NCBI GenBank assembly: GCA_028564705.1
Contig: JAPXFQ010000831.1
Span: 1,922,001-1,986,000, forward strand
Reading direction: 5' to 3'
Length of the DNA stretch: 64,000 nucleotides
From: Apricaphanius iberus
Taxonomy: Eukaryota; Chordata; Actinopteri; Cyprinodontiformes; Aphaniidae
Position 1 is the first letter of the stretch. Each line of letters opens with the position of its first letter. Made by a program: the position numbers and the translations under genes. A model generated the notes under the pieces. That model saw nothing but the letters and a program-made list of their open reading frames with translations. It had not been told where the DNA came from and searched no databases. Below, piece by piece: positions 1 through 14,900 of the stretch.

Positions 1-226
1 CATAAATTAGTCATTTTAGTTTAATTGAAATTGTATTTGTGGAATTTTCTGAAGTTAAACTTAATCCACTAATTAAGTAATGTTAATGCTTTTGCCACTA
101 CTACAAACTACCACTAGCAGCAGTAATAATAAAAACAACAGTAATCCTAAACTTATAATAGAATTTATAAAGGAAACATAGAAATTATTATTACATCATG
201 ATAGGTTTATGTATTTTTATTAAAAC

Positions 227-305
<79 letters not shown>
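227..305. repeat. (AAT)n microsatellite
   Basis: About 26 uninterrupted AAT/TAA units, with more AT-rich sequence around them. A simple tandem repeat without spacers, so not a CRISPR array. Such tracts are common in fish intergenic DNA and are usually length-polymorphic. Confidence 0.95.
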
Positions 306-306
<1 letters not shown>

Positions 307-1880
307 TGCATTGTGTTTTTATCATGTAATGTACTTAGAACTTAGTCGCTGTCGCTGAAATGTGCAATACAAAAAAACTGTATGATAATGATTTTCTTGT
401 TTTCAAAGTCTGGTGATTCATGTATTTGCCCATACAGGGATGGAAGACTACAGAACAAGATGTACAAAAAAGCTTTGCAAAACCTAAAGTTTAATTACTG
501 AAGCAGAATTCAGTAGACACAGCAGCAGCAGGGATGTGTTTTTGTTCTTTCATAATAAGAATTAAATTCACTCTTCCTGCCCCGCTGCCCATGTCTCTGC
601 CTCCATCTCTTGCTCTTACAGCTTTCCTTCAGATCAATAGCTGTGTTTGTTGCAATAACACCTCCCAGTGTTTTCACTTGTCCCTCCCTGCAGGAAGTGA
701 ATTGGATGTCCTGTCCTGGGCAGTGGTTATGCTGTGAATCAAAAAAGCCAAATTAAATTTCCTAATTGGTTTCCTTGGGAATGGTAAAACAGATTTAAAT
801 TGATTACCAGTAATGGTCTTTTTGTGGAACCACATTGGCTTCTGCTGTTTGAGGAGGATTTAGCAAAACCAATTAATTTGCCTCACCTCTTACGTGCCCT
901 ACTTCTGTCTCCCTTTGTTTCTGTCTGGCAGCTTTTCCATCGTTTACTTTTCCCGCTCTCTAATGCCCTACTTCATACTCACAGAAATAAAAGGAATAAT
1001 GAAGATAATGTCACCGGATAACAATCATTCAAGCCTAATTGGCTGAATACTGTCACACTGGGGTGCTGATAAAATACGAGAAGATTTTTTTACCCTTTTT
1101 ATGTTGTTACAAGACTTGCCTGACAAAAGATAATTTAAAGCTCTCATTCAATTACTTTGCTTGTGGATGTTTGCTTCCAGACGGTGTCTCTTTCCACAGC
1201 TGCTGCTGCTTCAGCCGATGCAGGGAAAAAAAGACGTTAAGGTCACATCTTGTCAGACAAACTGATTAAATCCTTAATATGTTACCCGTCTTTCCGTATC
1301 CACAGCCATTATGTTTTGCTCTTCCAATCAAATTTTATCACAACCAGACCTAATCTGACATTTAGCATGGGGAAATTGCAGGCACCTAATATAGGACAGA
1401 TACACAGATGAAACTATTGTATACAATTAACACAGTTTTGAGCAGTATCTGAGGAAATTTACTCAACTCCAGCTCTAATTAAGCTTGTCAGGATCTCAGG
1501 TGTTGAACCATAAACCATATTGAATTAAGTGGACTACTGGAACAGACCTCCTGGAATAAAGACTAATAATCCCACAATGCACTAATATAATCCGTTTCAA
1601 CAGCAAATAGAGGAACTTCAAGAATGTGGCATAATCACCCCTTTTTAAAGGCCTCATTCTATTGTTTTTCTTTTTTTTTCTCTAGCCCAAGTATATGCCT
1701 TGAGAGCTGTTTTAAGTTGAAGAAATGCTGTCTCAGTCCTGTTTGAGGAGTTTGCAGTTTGAGGAGTGGGTAGTATGAAACGTTAGGATCACGAGTTTAA
1801 CTCATTATTATTTACAATATGCAAACATCACGTCTCTGATGGACAAACAGCAATGCCACTATTTTGCCGCCTTCTATCAA
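306..1880. other. AT-rich intergenic stretch, no gene seen
   Basis: Only short unrelated open frames occur, with no recognisable domain and no exon-like splice context. A short poly-pyrimidine tract lies near 1660. No promoter, RNA gene or clear repeat boundary was found here. Confidence 0.5.
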
Positions 1881-1883
1881 ATA

Positions 1884-2425
1884 CAGTACGGACCAACATT
1901 TTGGACATACCTTCTCATTCAATGAGTTTGCTTTCTTTTCACGACTATTGACATTATAAATTCACACTGAAGGCATCAGAACTATGAATGAACACATGGA
2001 ATTATGTAGTACTTTTACAAAAAAGTGTGAAATAACCTGGTCTCCAAACTCACCAGACCTGAACCCAATCAAAATGATTTGGGGTGAGCTGAACCGCAGA
2101 GTGAAGGCAAAAGGGCCAACAAGTACTCAACATCTCTCGAAACTCCTTCAAGACAGTTGGAAAACCATTTCTGGTGACTACCTCTTGAATCTCAAGAGAA
2201 TGCAAAGCAGTAATCGGAGCAAAGGGTGGCTACTTTGAGGAATCTAAAATATAACACATGTATTCAGTTATTTCACAATTTTTGTTTAAGTACTGTACAT
2301 ACAGTAATTCCATACATTATGTGTTCATTCATAGTTTTGATGCCCGTAAATGAGAATCTACAATGTAGTCATGAAAAGAAAGGAAGCACATTGAATGAGA
2401 AGGTGTGTCCAAACTTTTGGTCTGC
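1884..2425 (+). mobile_element. Internally deleted Tc1-like DNA transposon
   Basis: The left end follows a TA at 1882-1883 and reads CAGTACGGACCAACATTTTGG. The right end near 2401-2425 reads in inverted form (GTGTCCAAACTTTTGGTCTG), so the two ends are inverted repeats that also share the motif CATTCAATGAGAAGG-like inward. The open frame at 1984-2238 keeps the transposase C-terminus, including DLNPIKMIWGELNRRVKAKG, where Tc1 transposases have the catalytic Glu region (NPIE); here the Glu is Lys. The N-terminal DNA-binding part and the first two catalytic Asp are missing. It is a dead internal-deletion derivative. Confidence 0.8.
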
Positions 2426-2741
2426 CTTTTTTTCTGTGGCTAATGCAGGGAATGGGGGTTGGAGAAAATGTTCATATGCAACATGCTTACTCATGCAACT
2501 CACAGTTGACTGACTGTATTTTACAGACGTGGACAAAATTGTTGGTACCCTTCATTAAATCAAAGAAAAACTCATAATGGTCACATAAATAACTTTAATC
2601 CGACAAAAGTAATAATAAATAAAAATTAGATAAATGTTGACCAATGAAAGTCAGACATTGCTTTTCATCCATGCTTCAACAGAATTATTTAAAAAATAAA
2701 TGCATGAAACAGGCCTGGACAAAAATGATGGTACCCACAAC

Positions 2742-3128
2742 TTAATATTTGGTTGCACAACCTTTTGAGGCAATCACTGCAATCAAATGATTCCTGTAAA
2801 TGTCAATGAGACTTCTGCACCTCTCAGCAGGTATTTTGGCCCACTCCTCATGAGCAAACTGTTCTAGTTTTTTCCGGTTTGAAGGGCGCCTTTTCCAGAC
2901 AGCACGTTTCAGCTCCTTCCAAAGATGCTCAATAGGATTGAGATCAGGGCTCATAGAAGGCCAGTGTTTTCCTCTTAGCCCTTCTTGGGTGTTTTTAGCT
3001 GTGTGTTTTGGGTCATTTTCCTGTTGTAAGACCCGTGACCTGCGACTGAGACCATGCTTTCTGACACTGGCCAGCACATTTCTCTCTAGAATCCCCTGAT
3101 AGTCTTGAGATTTCATTGTACCCTGCAC
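2742..3128 (-). pseudogene. Tc1-like transposase, C-terminal half (DDE domain remnant)
   Basis: A 128-codon open frame inside the IR/DR element at 2524-4088. It shows NDPKHT (second catalytic Asp) and, 35 residues later, NPIEHLW (catalytic Glu), the DD34E spacing expected for Tc1. It ends with the family's usual tail (SLIDIYRNHLIAVIASKG). A full Tc1 transposase is about 340 aa, so more than half is missing or out of frame. Non-functional by inference. Confidence 0.8.
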
Positions 3129-3576
3129 AGATTCAAGACACCCTGTGTCAGATGCAGCAAATCAGCCCCAGAACATAACCGAGCCTCCCCCATGTTTCAC
3201 AGTAGGGACCGTGTTCTTTTCTAGATATGCTTAATTTTTCCGTCTGTGAACATAGAGCTGATGTGCCTTGGCAAAAAGTTAAATTTTTGTCTCATCTGTC
3301 CACAGGACATTCTCCCAGAAGCTTTGTGGCTCGTCAGCATGTAGTTTGGCATACTCCAGTCTGTTTTTTTTAATGATTTGTCCTCTGGCTCAAACAGCGA
3401 AGGATGTTCCGATCTGACACTGATGTTCCTTGAGCATAAAGTTCAGCTTGGATCTATTTTGAAGTCTTTCTAGGCTCTTTTGTTACCATTTGGATTATCC
3501 GTCTCTTTGATCTGTCATCAATTTTCCTCCTGCAGCCACGTCCAGGGAGGTTGGCTACAGTCCCATGGATCGTACA

Positions 3577-3852
3577 TTACTGAATGACATGTGCAGCTGT
3601 AGTCACAGAAACATCTAGCTGCTTGGAGATGGTCTTATAGCCTTTACAGTTAACATGCTTGTCTATGATTTTCTTTCTCATCTCCTGAGACAACTCTTTC
3701 CTTTGCTTCCTCTGGTTTATATTGAGTGTGGTACACACCACGTCACCAAACAACACAGTGACTACCTGGAGTCCTATATATAGGCCCACTGAGTGATTAC
3801 AGGATTGTAGACACCTAGGATGCTGATTAGTGGACATACCTTGGATTAACAT
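3577..3852 (-). pseudogene. Tc1-like transposase, N-terminal fragment
   Basis: The open frame holds KELSQEMRKKIIDKHVNCKG and then a second helix-turn-helix-like stretch ending STTAAHVIQ-like, the usual N-terminal paired-type DNA-binding domain of Tc1 transposases. It sits upstream (minus strand) of the C-terminal fragment at 2742-3128, and the two are separated by frame breaks. It belongs to the same element. Confidence 0.65.
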
Positions 3853-4734
3853 GTCCCTTTGGTCACATTATTTTCATTCTTTTCTAGGGGTACCATCATT
3901 TTTGTCCAGGCCTGTTTCATGCATTTATTTTTTAAATAATTCCGTTGAAGCATGGATGAAAAGCAATGTCTGACTTTCATTGGTCAACATTTATCTAATT
4001 TTTATTTATTATTACTTTTGTCAGATTAAAGTTATTTCTGTGACCATTATGAGTTTTTCTTTGATTTAATGAAGGGTACCAACAATAAAACACACTAATA
4101 AATAATAATCAATTAAAAGCTGAGCTAAAAAGGTGAGTCTTGAGCCTGAACGTTCTCTGCGGCCCTGAGGTCCTCTAGGCAGTCTGTTCCAAAGATGAGG
4201 GCCATAATAGTAAAAAGATGCCTCACCATGGGTGTGTGTCCTGACTTTAGGGATGATAAGGAGACGGCTGCCAGAGGAGCGCAGGGGCCGCAAGGTTTCA
4301 CATGGCAAAAGCTGCTCTGAGAGATAAGAAGGGCCAAGACCATTAAGGCACTTAAGAACCATTTTAAAAACCTTAAAATCGATCCTGAAACATACAGGAT
4401 CCAATGCAATGATTCTAAAACTGGAGTAATATGCTCCCACCTCCTAGTCTTCGTCAGAACACGTGCTGCTAAATTTTGTAATAGTTGTAAACCTGAAATC
4501 CTCTTTTTCGGAAGACCAGAAAGCAGGGCATTACAGTAATCAATTCTACTGGTGATAAAAGCATGCATTAGCGTCTCCGTATCGGCCCGAGAGAGAATGG
4601 GGTGGACTCTGGCGAAGTTCTTTAGATGATAATAACCTATTTTTAAGATATTTTTAATGTGAGGGATAAAAGTCAGCTCAGAGTCCAAAATAACATCCAC
4701 TTGCTTTGAATGTGAAGTAAAAAACAATCTTACA

Positions 4735-5240
4735 TTTGTACCAGGCTTTTATAACAGTCATAAATACCAAGTTGTGTTTAGACCAGGAACTGATAAAGAG
4801 AAGAAATTGCAGCAGACTGTGTTTAAAACAGGAAGAAAGATAGTTTAGGTCAGGACCCCTATAAAAACGGGTGTATTTTGGGGGAGAACCAGGCTGGGGG
4901 AGTATACGATACTTTGGCACACAATGAATGTTTATGTACTGGGAATGACCATGTCATGTGATTCGTTTCTTTGTGTTCAATAAAAAGAGATGAGCTCTGT
5001 TAGTCGGCGCACACGCACATTCGTGAGCCCAACCTGCAGGTTCGTCATATAACAAACAGATCTGTGTTGTTCTGTTTTTTTCTCCTTGTCTCCTGGAACA
5101 GAACATCACTATTTCGACCCTGCTGAGGATCGCTGGATCCTAAAACCGTGAACAGAGCTAAATGACAGTTTTGGAGTTAATCCACAATAGAGGAACACTT
5201 TAATACAGAATTTAAACACCAGCAAAGGATAAAAAAGAAA
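4735..5240 (+). repeat. Probable solo LTR-like insertion inside the L2 LINE
   Basis: The L2 reading is interrupted here. The segment contains a TATA-like box (CTATAAAAAC near 4859), an AATAAA near 4979 followed by a GT- and GC-containing stretch, in the order expected for U3-R-U5 of an LTR. No gag or pol sequence accompanies it. Exact termini and a target-site duplication were not resolved, so 'solo LTR' is an inference from signal order. Confidence 0.4.
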
Positions 5241-5724
5241 GTGATTGCAGTTTTGGTAAAAGTTTTTTCTCACTGAGCCTCAGGACAAATAACTTAGACT
5301 TCAGTGTTGTCCTGGTTGAGCTGGAGAACGTTTTTCTGCCATCCAGAATTTGATGTCTAAAATACAGTTAAAAAGTGCATCCATTGGCTGTGTTTCATCA
5401 GGAGATACAGATACGTACAACTGTGTATCATCAGCATAACTGTGAAAGTTCACTCAATTTCTCCTAATGACACTGCCAAGGAGCATATAAAGGTTAAAAA
5501 GCACAGGGCCTAAAATTGAAACCTGGGGCACACCACATGTGATCTTATGGACCTTAGAGGAACAAGTATCTAAACTTACCATAAGGTCCTGTCTGTAAGG
5601 TAGAATGTGAACCATCTATGAACAGCACTAGAGAGGCCGATCTGTTTTAAACGGGTTAAAAGAATTAAGTGGTCTACTGTATCGAAGGCAGTGGTTAGAT
5701 CCAGTAGAACCAACACTGTTACCT

Positions 5725-5838
5725 TCTGTGTTACCCTTTGTAATCATGTGGTTTCATTATCACTGAATCATGTAAAGCACTTTGAATTGCCTTGTGTTGC
5801 AAGTGTGCTATACAAATAAAATTGCCTTGCCTTGCCTC
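5725..5838 (+). repeat. LINE/SINE 3'-tail repeat ending in CCTTG repeats
   Basis: Contains AAGCACTTTGAATTGCCTTG and then GTGTGCTATACAAATAAAATTGCCTTGCC. The same sequence occurs in reverse at 43497-43570. It is a widespread type of fish retroelement tail with a short repeated 3' terminus. It interrupts the L2 LINE at 4086-6240. Confidence 0.7.
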
Positions 5839-6429
5839 TGGGCATTGTAGTTTACTCTAAAATCATTTAAAATCTTCAGAAGGGCCGTCTCAGTGCTGTG
5901 GTTCATCCTAAAACCAGACTGGCATTTCTCTTGGACATTATGAGTTTTTCTAAAATTTTGCTTAAAAAAGGTACGTTAGATACCGGTCGGAAATTGTTTA
6001 AATCATTAAAATCTAAATTGCTCTTGTTCAACAGGGGCCTCACCACGCCACTTTAAATGCAGCAGGGAAACCCCCCGTATGAAGGGAGCAATTAATAATG
6101 TTTAAAATCTCATCTCTAAAGGAATCATAAAATTGCTTAAAAAATCCATTGAGAATAGGGTCCAAGACACATGTGGTGGGCCTCACTGAGGAGAAAACTT
6201 TATTAAGACTATCAGTCCTTGTTTTTCACGATTTTCAGTGCAGGAGGCGTTTAAGAAAATGCTCCCCCCAATATTCTCCTCTTACCTGTAAGCCACCACC
6301 AGACTTATAATAGCTGGGAGAGACCTGGGTTCCAACTTCCATCCTTGCTGGCGAGGGATGGAAATCTTTGGATTCAAATACATATACAGTCTGCTGATTT
6401 TGGATCAGGAAACTTTTTCTGGCCAATGG

Positions 6430-9400
6430 AATGAATTTTTAACCTGACTTGTTCATAACTCTGAAGGAATCTTTGAAGTGCAGATTTCTCCAAAAAGAGA
6501 AACCGTCTGTCCTTGTGATTGAGGTTCTGCTAACCAGGTCAGGGAGAAGAAAGCTGCTGAGAGGACAACCCAACGCCCCAGTTAACTTTTGCTAGCTGTG
6601 GCCTGTTGCAGAAAAATTCCAGAGTAATTAAGATTTTATAACTTAAAGATGTGCCAGTCACTGGGGTGACAGACATTAGAGCAGCAGGAATCTACTGGAC
6701 ATTCTAGCCTTGGGAGACTGCTAAAGATAAACAGTGATTCCTGAATACTATTTAATTTGTTTAATCAGAAGTGTTGGGAGGGAATGCAAGAGTAAACTCT
6801 GTCCCTTCATGTTTTGTCAAACATGCTATATTTAAATACTTAAATGCCGAAGGATTCATTTTCATCCTTTCTGTTTTTAAGAAGAGATATATTTGTTCTA
6901 TAACAGGCCCCACTAGTCAAAGACCTATGAGGCCTCCATGCTTGCTGCAACCACATGCAGCTCCTGCTAACTGAATCAGCTAACCATGCTTGCTTCCCTC
7001 TAAGTCTAATATCTCCCAGACTACAGATTTACCATGCTATGGAGATCTAAGAATCTTTCAAGTAAGGCTGTTAAGGTCTATTTTTATGTTGTTTTGATTG
7101 TCTGTTTCACTATGTTTTGCTGTATTTGTAAGATTGCATTTTTCAGATTATTTGGCTACAAAAGGGCTATTCTGTCTTTGGTATAAACAGTGTTTTTAAA
7201 AGGTTATTGAGCGATAGTCATTTTATTAATGTGAAGTGGGTTATTCCATCCCACCAGACTATTTCTTTCTTCCGTGATGCTAATCTACAGATAGTGCTCC
7301 ATTGGTTGGTTGGTTGGTTGGTTGTCAGACAGTGCCATTAGGATGCTTTAAGTGCATGTGATTATGCATAGCAGATGGTGACAGATATTTGATATCTCAG
7401 CCTTGGCTGATTTGACTTTTACACACATTACATATCACTTTGGCTTTATCTGTTGCGCTGACTGTAAAATGGTTCCACACAGAATTTTAACAAGTTCTTT
7501 TTTTGGTTGGAGGAGGACTAAGAGATGGCTCAGCTGCAGCCACACTCTTTTCTATTTGGTTGCCCAAAGCCATGTGAGTTTCAGCTAAGTTAATGAGTGA
7601 TGGGAAGCTATGCTAAGGTTAACTAGCCTGTAGCCAACATCCCTCGTACTTCGTCTATTGTTTACTCACCTCAGCCTGTTCAGAGAGGCATTCATTATCA
7701 ATAACTGAGACTGAACAATTTGGCTATTATTATTTCCTGGGCAAATATAATGGTGAGGATACATGATAATTCTGACCTAAATTAATCATTTAATTAATAC
7801 TGTTCTAAGCAATTATCCATAATTTTTGATAGCCGAAATCAAATCAACCTAATAAAGTGGTTCAGATCATATCTGACTTTATAAAAGAATAACTTGTAGG
7901 GATGGGAATTTCTGCATTTAAGCATTACAAACTGAGACACGGAGGTCCACAGGTTCAATTTTAGGTCACACACTTTAAAAAAAATAATGTTTTCTTTTAA
8001 TGCATTTCATAATACAAGAGCCAGTGATTGCAGAATTAAAAGGTCCAGGTCACTCACTTTTTAATTTGTACAAGCTGTAATTTGGCAGCCAAGAAACCAA
8101 TTTAATATTTCCCTTGTGTATGGTTTCAATGACTATCTTCTGGAGATCTCTGCAGTCAGCACTGTTCCCCATGATTTGATCCTGCTTAGCCAGAATGAAA
8201 AACCAGAGAGGCTCTGGAAACCTTTCAGGTGTTTTGAGTTATTGTTGCAGACTCCAACCACAGTAATACTCTCAGCAATCCCTCATTCTGAGAAAGCATG
8301 TAACGAAAGTGGAGAGGAAGAACTCCCTTTTAACGGGAAGAAACCTCCAGCAGAACCTGGCTCAGTACAGACAGCCATTTTCTACAACTGTCTAAATACT
8401 GAATTTTGAGTTTTCATTATCTTTAACCTTAATCATTAAAGTAAAAAGAAATAAAGACGGGGAATATTGAACTCTATGTATAATTGATCTGAGTTTCACT
8501 TTTTGAAAAGTTTTTTTTTTCACAACCTTCTTACATTTTTAGAACTTCTAAATTTATGTATATACCTTTAAAATGTTCCTTGTTTTAAAAAACTTTTTTT
8601 TCTCTAACAATGCATTTCTGTCTATTTTTATGCTTACGTTTGTTTATTTTTTAATGAAGTTTTTAGGCTTTGTTGCTGGAGAGAAAATCATGTTTAACTT
8701 CAGTAAAGCTGATTAGTCTGTGACAAATTAACATAAGGAAAACCCAGTTCTGTGAATTTCTTTATAGCTGACTTTAAACTGCAGCAGAGCTTAAAAAAAA
8801 CAACCTCCACTGCCCAAGGTTCAAAAGAGATGTTTAAATACTGATTTAAGTATTACTATTTTACGTGTAAAATCCTTGAGCATTACAAATGGCCAGACTA
8901 TTAAGGGATTTCTTTGCAGACGGTTGGTATGAGTGTGTTTTCAGTTTGTTCTAACTAGCAGCAATAGATGATATCTTAGGACAGCTAACAAGGATGTTTC
9001 AGACCTCAGCAGGTGTGCTCTGAGTGGAAGATGTGAGTCGGAGACTAATAATAGAGAAAAAAAGGAAATTATAAAGTACAAGAGGAGAAGGGTGTAAAAC
9101 TAACTCTGAAAAGTTCTAAGCGTCAAAATAATTTCAGCGTATAGACATCTGTAGCTGAGTATTAGTCAAAGGTAGTTATTTTTGGTGAAATTTCATATTT
9201 GATTACTTTTATAACATCACAAATATAATATATGAGCTTACAACCAGCCATCTAAATACTTCTTTAACAATAGTTGATTTTCCACTTTATAGATTAAATT
9301 TATACATGCAACAGACATAGATGTTTATAACATTTTTGCTTAATTACCCTAAATCAAAATCAACAACAACACTTATAAATCGCATATTACTTTTCACAGA

Positions 9401-10190
9401 ATATTTATAATTACTTATTGAAAACTGCACATCTACTCTTCAATTGCACTGCGCAACGAACAACCCGTACTATTCTAAATTTCTAAATTCTAAATTTCTA
9501 ATTACTTTAAAAACTGTACAGTACCCTGTTTTTGTAACTATAGTACGTGATGTAAATATTTTTATTTCTTCTGTAATAATTGCGTTTCTGTTCTGTGTCA
9601 TGTTCTGTCTGTACATCAGTTTTTTGCTGCTGTTATAACCAAATTTCTCCATGTGGGACAATTAAAGGATTATTGTAAGTCTTCTAAGTAAAGTAACACT
9701 TTTGATTTGAGAAATTCTATAATAAAGAAGTTTAAAGTTATCAAATTTAAAGCAGTTATCAGTATGTAAAACCTATAGCTAGATGTATATTTGTCATCAG
9801 AGGATCTATAACTTATTGTTTCTGTAAAAAAATATAAGTTTCTCCTGCAGAAGCTCAAAAGGGGAAAAAAGTGCAAATTTTGGCTGAAGTCATGGGATGT
9901 AGCAGCACTGGAAATATCTGCTTAAATATGTCTACTTAAAAAAACAAACATCAATGGCTTTACAGTAGATAATCTCATTTCGCTGTGCAGTTTATGCTAT
10001 GTATGTTTGCACAAAGCAAATAGATTGCCCATCCTTACTGCTTAATTCTTTACTACTCAACTTAACATGTTGTGATGTATATTTATGTATTTTTCAGTGC
10101 AATAAAAAGAAAGTAGTGTTTGTTATAAACCACATAATGGTAAAGCTCATAAAGCACACAACACACAGCAATGTATATATCCAATGACAC
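6430..10190. other. Intergenic stretch, no gene seen
   Basis: No exon-like open frame with splice signals and no recognisable domain. It includes a short (TTGG)n at about 7301-7322. A LINE-tail-like phrase near 9640-9670 (TCTCCATGTGGGACAATTAAAGG) resembles the tails seen elsewhere in the window. The right edge is the 3' flank of the cathepsin gene. Confidence 0.5.
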
Positions 10191-10192
10191 AT

Positions 10193-10212
10193 TTTATTTC
10201 TTTACATTTATT
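10193..10212 (-). other. Poly(A) signals of the cathepsin L gene
   Basis: Two AATAAA hexamers on the minus strand (10207-10212 and 10193-10198) lie about 330 bp downstream of the cathepsin stop codon. They are the first canonical signals met in that direction, so the transcript probably ends near 10,180. Confidence 0.6.
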
Positions 10213-10536
10213 TACAATGCTCATAAACGACTGTTGTTATAAGTGCACTGGGGCAAAGAGCCACTGTGTTTCACTCAAACTTGCAGGGAAAAGAGAAACC
10301 CATTCAGTTTACAGTACATGACTCAGTTGCTCTTAAAAAGGAATTACAGCAAATTACATGTCACTACTTCCCTCTGCTCAGAAGAGTGCTGGACCTGCAA
10401 AATTCAATGCACAGAAAGAGGAAATAAGTAAGCCATAAACGACAGAGTGAAGATGAACATGGAGCGTTTTAGACTCACGAATGCTGCTTATTTTTTAGCA
10501 TTTACATCTGGGGGAAAAAAAGCAAGTCCAACCTGT

Positions 10537-13288
<2,752 letters not shown>

Positions 13289-13292
13289 ATTG

Positions 13293-13641
13293 GCTGAACA
13301 CCAACAGGTAAAACAGAAAAATGTTGTGTGAGCTGCAGGAAACCACACAGGTTGTAGACAATCTCTTTCAATTAAGCTTTTCTTTGATTTGTTTTTTTCA
13401 GAGACACTTCCTTGAAGTGAGGTTTTTATGTTTACAGTTCTCTGCAAAGCTTTAGTTCTGTAACCAACTTTTTTTTTCTGTCTTCCTCTAATTCCTGCTT
13501 ACATATAACAGGATGTATGTGAGGCATTTGTCTTATCTGCTCTGCTGTCACTTACCTGGGTCTATCGTTGTTTCTGGACTGAAAGCAGATGTATTCCCTC
13601 CTGTGGGTGACAGAACCGTGTTGGTAAGATCTTCTTATATA
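13293..13641 (-). promoter_or_regulatory. Cathepsin L promoter, non-coding exon 1 and 5'UTR intron
   Basis: On the minus strand a TATA box (TATATAA, 13641-13635) is followed about 30 nt later by the likely start site near 13,610. A short non-coding exon then ends at 13556 before a strong donor (CAG|GTAAGTG). The intron runs to a pyrimidine-rich acceptor (GTGTTCAG) at 13294, five bases upstream of the ATG at 13288. A separate 5'UTR exon is common in cathepsin L genes. The start site is inferred from TATA spacing. Confidence 0.65.
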
Positions 13642-13644
13642 GAT

Positions 13645-14689
13645 GACAACTGTTATGACTACAGCATTCCAGTCAGGTGGCTGTCAGGTGCCTATGAACA
13701 GAAAAATAATGGGTAAGGCACTAAAACAAGAGGTGGAGTTTGAAGTTATGAGAAACTTGCATGAGGCCAAATTGGTTCAACCTCAGCAAAATAAGCAACA
13801 CCAGAGTTACTTATTTGGGTCTTCTATGAGGTGTTGTCACTCAATAGTTTGTTAGTCTATGATTTTACAGTCACATGGGATGGTAAAATCTTTCTATTTT
13901 TTATCTTGAATACCTCAGCTGGGATTTTCTGCTGCATTCAGCCCGATTCCAGTCAGAAACGTGGGGATTCCTATGAGTTCCAAACCATATATTGCAACAT
14001 AGAGTATAAAAATCGGGTTTGTATGCGCTAATGTGTGCTCACACCCACATGTTTTGTATGAAACCTATGAGGCAAAAGAACGCGGCGTTGGAAAATACTT
14101 AACATGCAGAATCCATGTTTCTGTTTCCTAAAACAGGTTGTTTGCACCTAACCGGACACCCACTCATTGATAGTTACTTTAATTCTGAGGATTTACATTA
14201 AATATCATCCTGTCGTTGCTTTTTCAAATAGATGTGGGCTTAAGATAATTTCAATCACTTAAAAAAATCACACTTCTGCAACTTTGATAACCATTAATAA
14301 CCTTTTAGAGGAAGTTTTCACAGGCTCTGAACTCACTAGAACAGAGCACAAATTCCAAATTAGCCTTTGACCCCGTTATATTTTATGTTTGTATGTGTGT
14401 CTTCTTTTATATTGACCAAAATTCCTCCTTTCTTTTGTTTTATCTTTCTTTTTTTAGCTTGATCGTAAGATCTCGAATGTTAAACTAGCTGCAATATTTA
14501 AAATGTGAGGAAATTAACATAAAACTGAAATAGAAAGATTATTTGTCACATTAGAACCTCAGAGTTTTTTATTGAGATTTTGTGTTCCAGAACAGAGAGT
14601 GTTGCATTATTATAAAGTAAAGAAATATATTTTTGTTTCATACATATAAAATTTGAGGACTGTGATGTGCTTTTCATTTTATATGTCCT
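13645..14689. other. Upstream flank of the cathepsin gene, nothing recognised
   Basis: No gene-like frame or clear repeat boundary. It may contain regulatory sequence for the minus-strand cathepsin promoter, but no specific site beyond the TATA box could be supported. Confidence 0.4.
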
Positions 14690-14900
14690 TAGTTAAAGCC
14701 ATTACAGCTTTAAGCTTTTTGGGGTATCTCTCTACAGACTTTTGCATATTTAAAGACTGAGGAAACTTAGTCATGAGCGGAGTGCTTCTATGAACAGCAA
14801 TTTTCAAGTTAGATTTTGCTCTGGACTTTAACTGATCAATTCCTAAACATGGTTATGCTTTCAGCACTATATGGTCTATGATTGCTCAAATCTTACCGAA
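14690..14900 (-). mobile_element. Fragment of a Tc1-like transposon
   Basis: Contains GCCATTACAGCTTTAAGC, GGGGTATCTCTCTAC and TGGACTTTAACTGATCAATTC in the same order and spacing as the antisense strand of a widespread fish Tc1-like transposase. The same family occurs at 20000-20545 and 41935-44340. Too decayed to translate. The assignment rests on remembered family sequence. Confidence 0.5.

Larger units (their letters stand above)
2524..4088 (-). mobile_element. Tc1-like transposon with IR/DR ends, degenerate transposase
   Basis: Long inverted repeats of about 200 bp (2524-2736 and 3886-4088) each contain two direct repeats: an outer one, TGGACAAAATTGTTGGTACC at 2530, and an inner one, TGGACAAAAATGATGGTACC at 2716. 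This is the IR/DR layout of Sleeping Beauty-type Tc1 elements. The transposase lies on the minus strand in pieces. The N-terminal helix-turn-helix part is at 3577-3852 (KELSQEMRKKIIDKH). The C-terminal part is at 2742-3128, with the second catalytic Asp in ENDPKHTA and the Glu in NPIEHLWKELK. The middle, with the first Asp, is frame-broken. The outermost ~16-20 bp of the right end are replaced by the tail of the neighbouring LINE, so the element looks immobile in cis. Confidence 0.85.
4086..6240 (-). mobile_element. L2-clade non-LTR retrotransposon, reverse transcriptase region, broken
   Basis: The minus strand encodes parts of a fish L2-type reverse transcriptase. The catalytic motif region is read at about 5400-5445 as HSYADDTQLYVSVS. 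The thumb and C-terminal part is read at 4125-4727 (ITSRIDYCNALLSGLPKK, then ARVLTKTRRWEHITPVLESLHW) and at 4066-4440 (LNGLGPSYLSEQLLP, RPLRSSGSRLL, FYYYGPHLWNRLP). Several frameshifts separate the pieces. The 3' end abuts the right terminus of the Tc1-like element near 4088. The body is interrupted by an LTR-like segment (about 4735-5240) and a LINE-tail repeat (about 5725-5838). The endonuclease half is absent (5' truncation, usual for LINEs). Confidence 0.8.

Noticed and set aside
8116..8409. 97-codon plus-strand open frame
   Set aside because: The later part (AACGGGAAGAAACCTCCAGC and following) resembles a common non-coding fish repeat; no domain.
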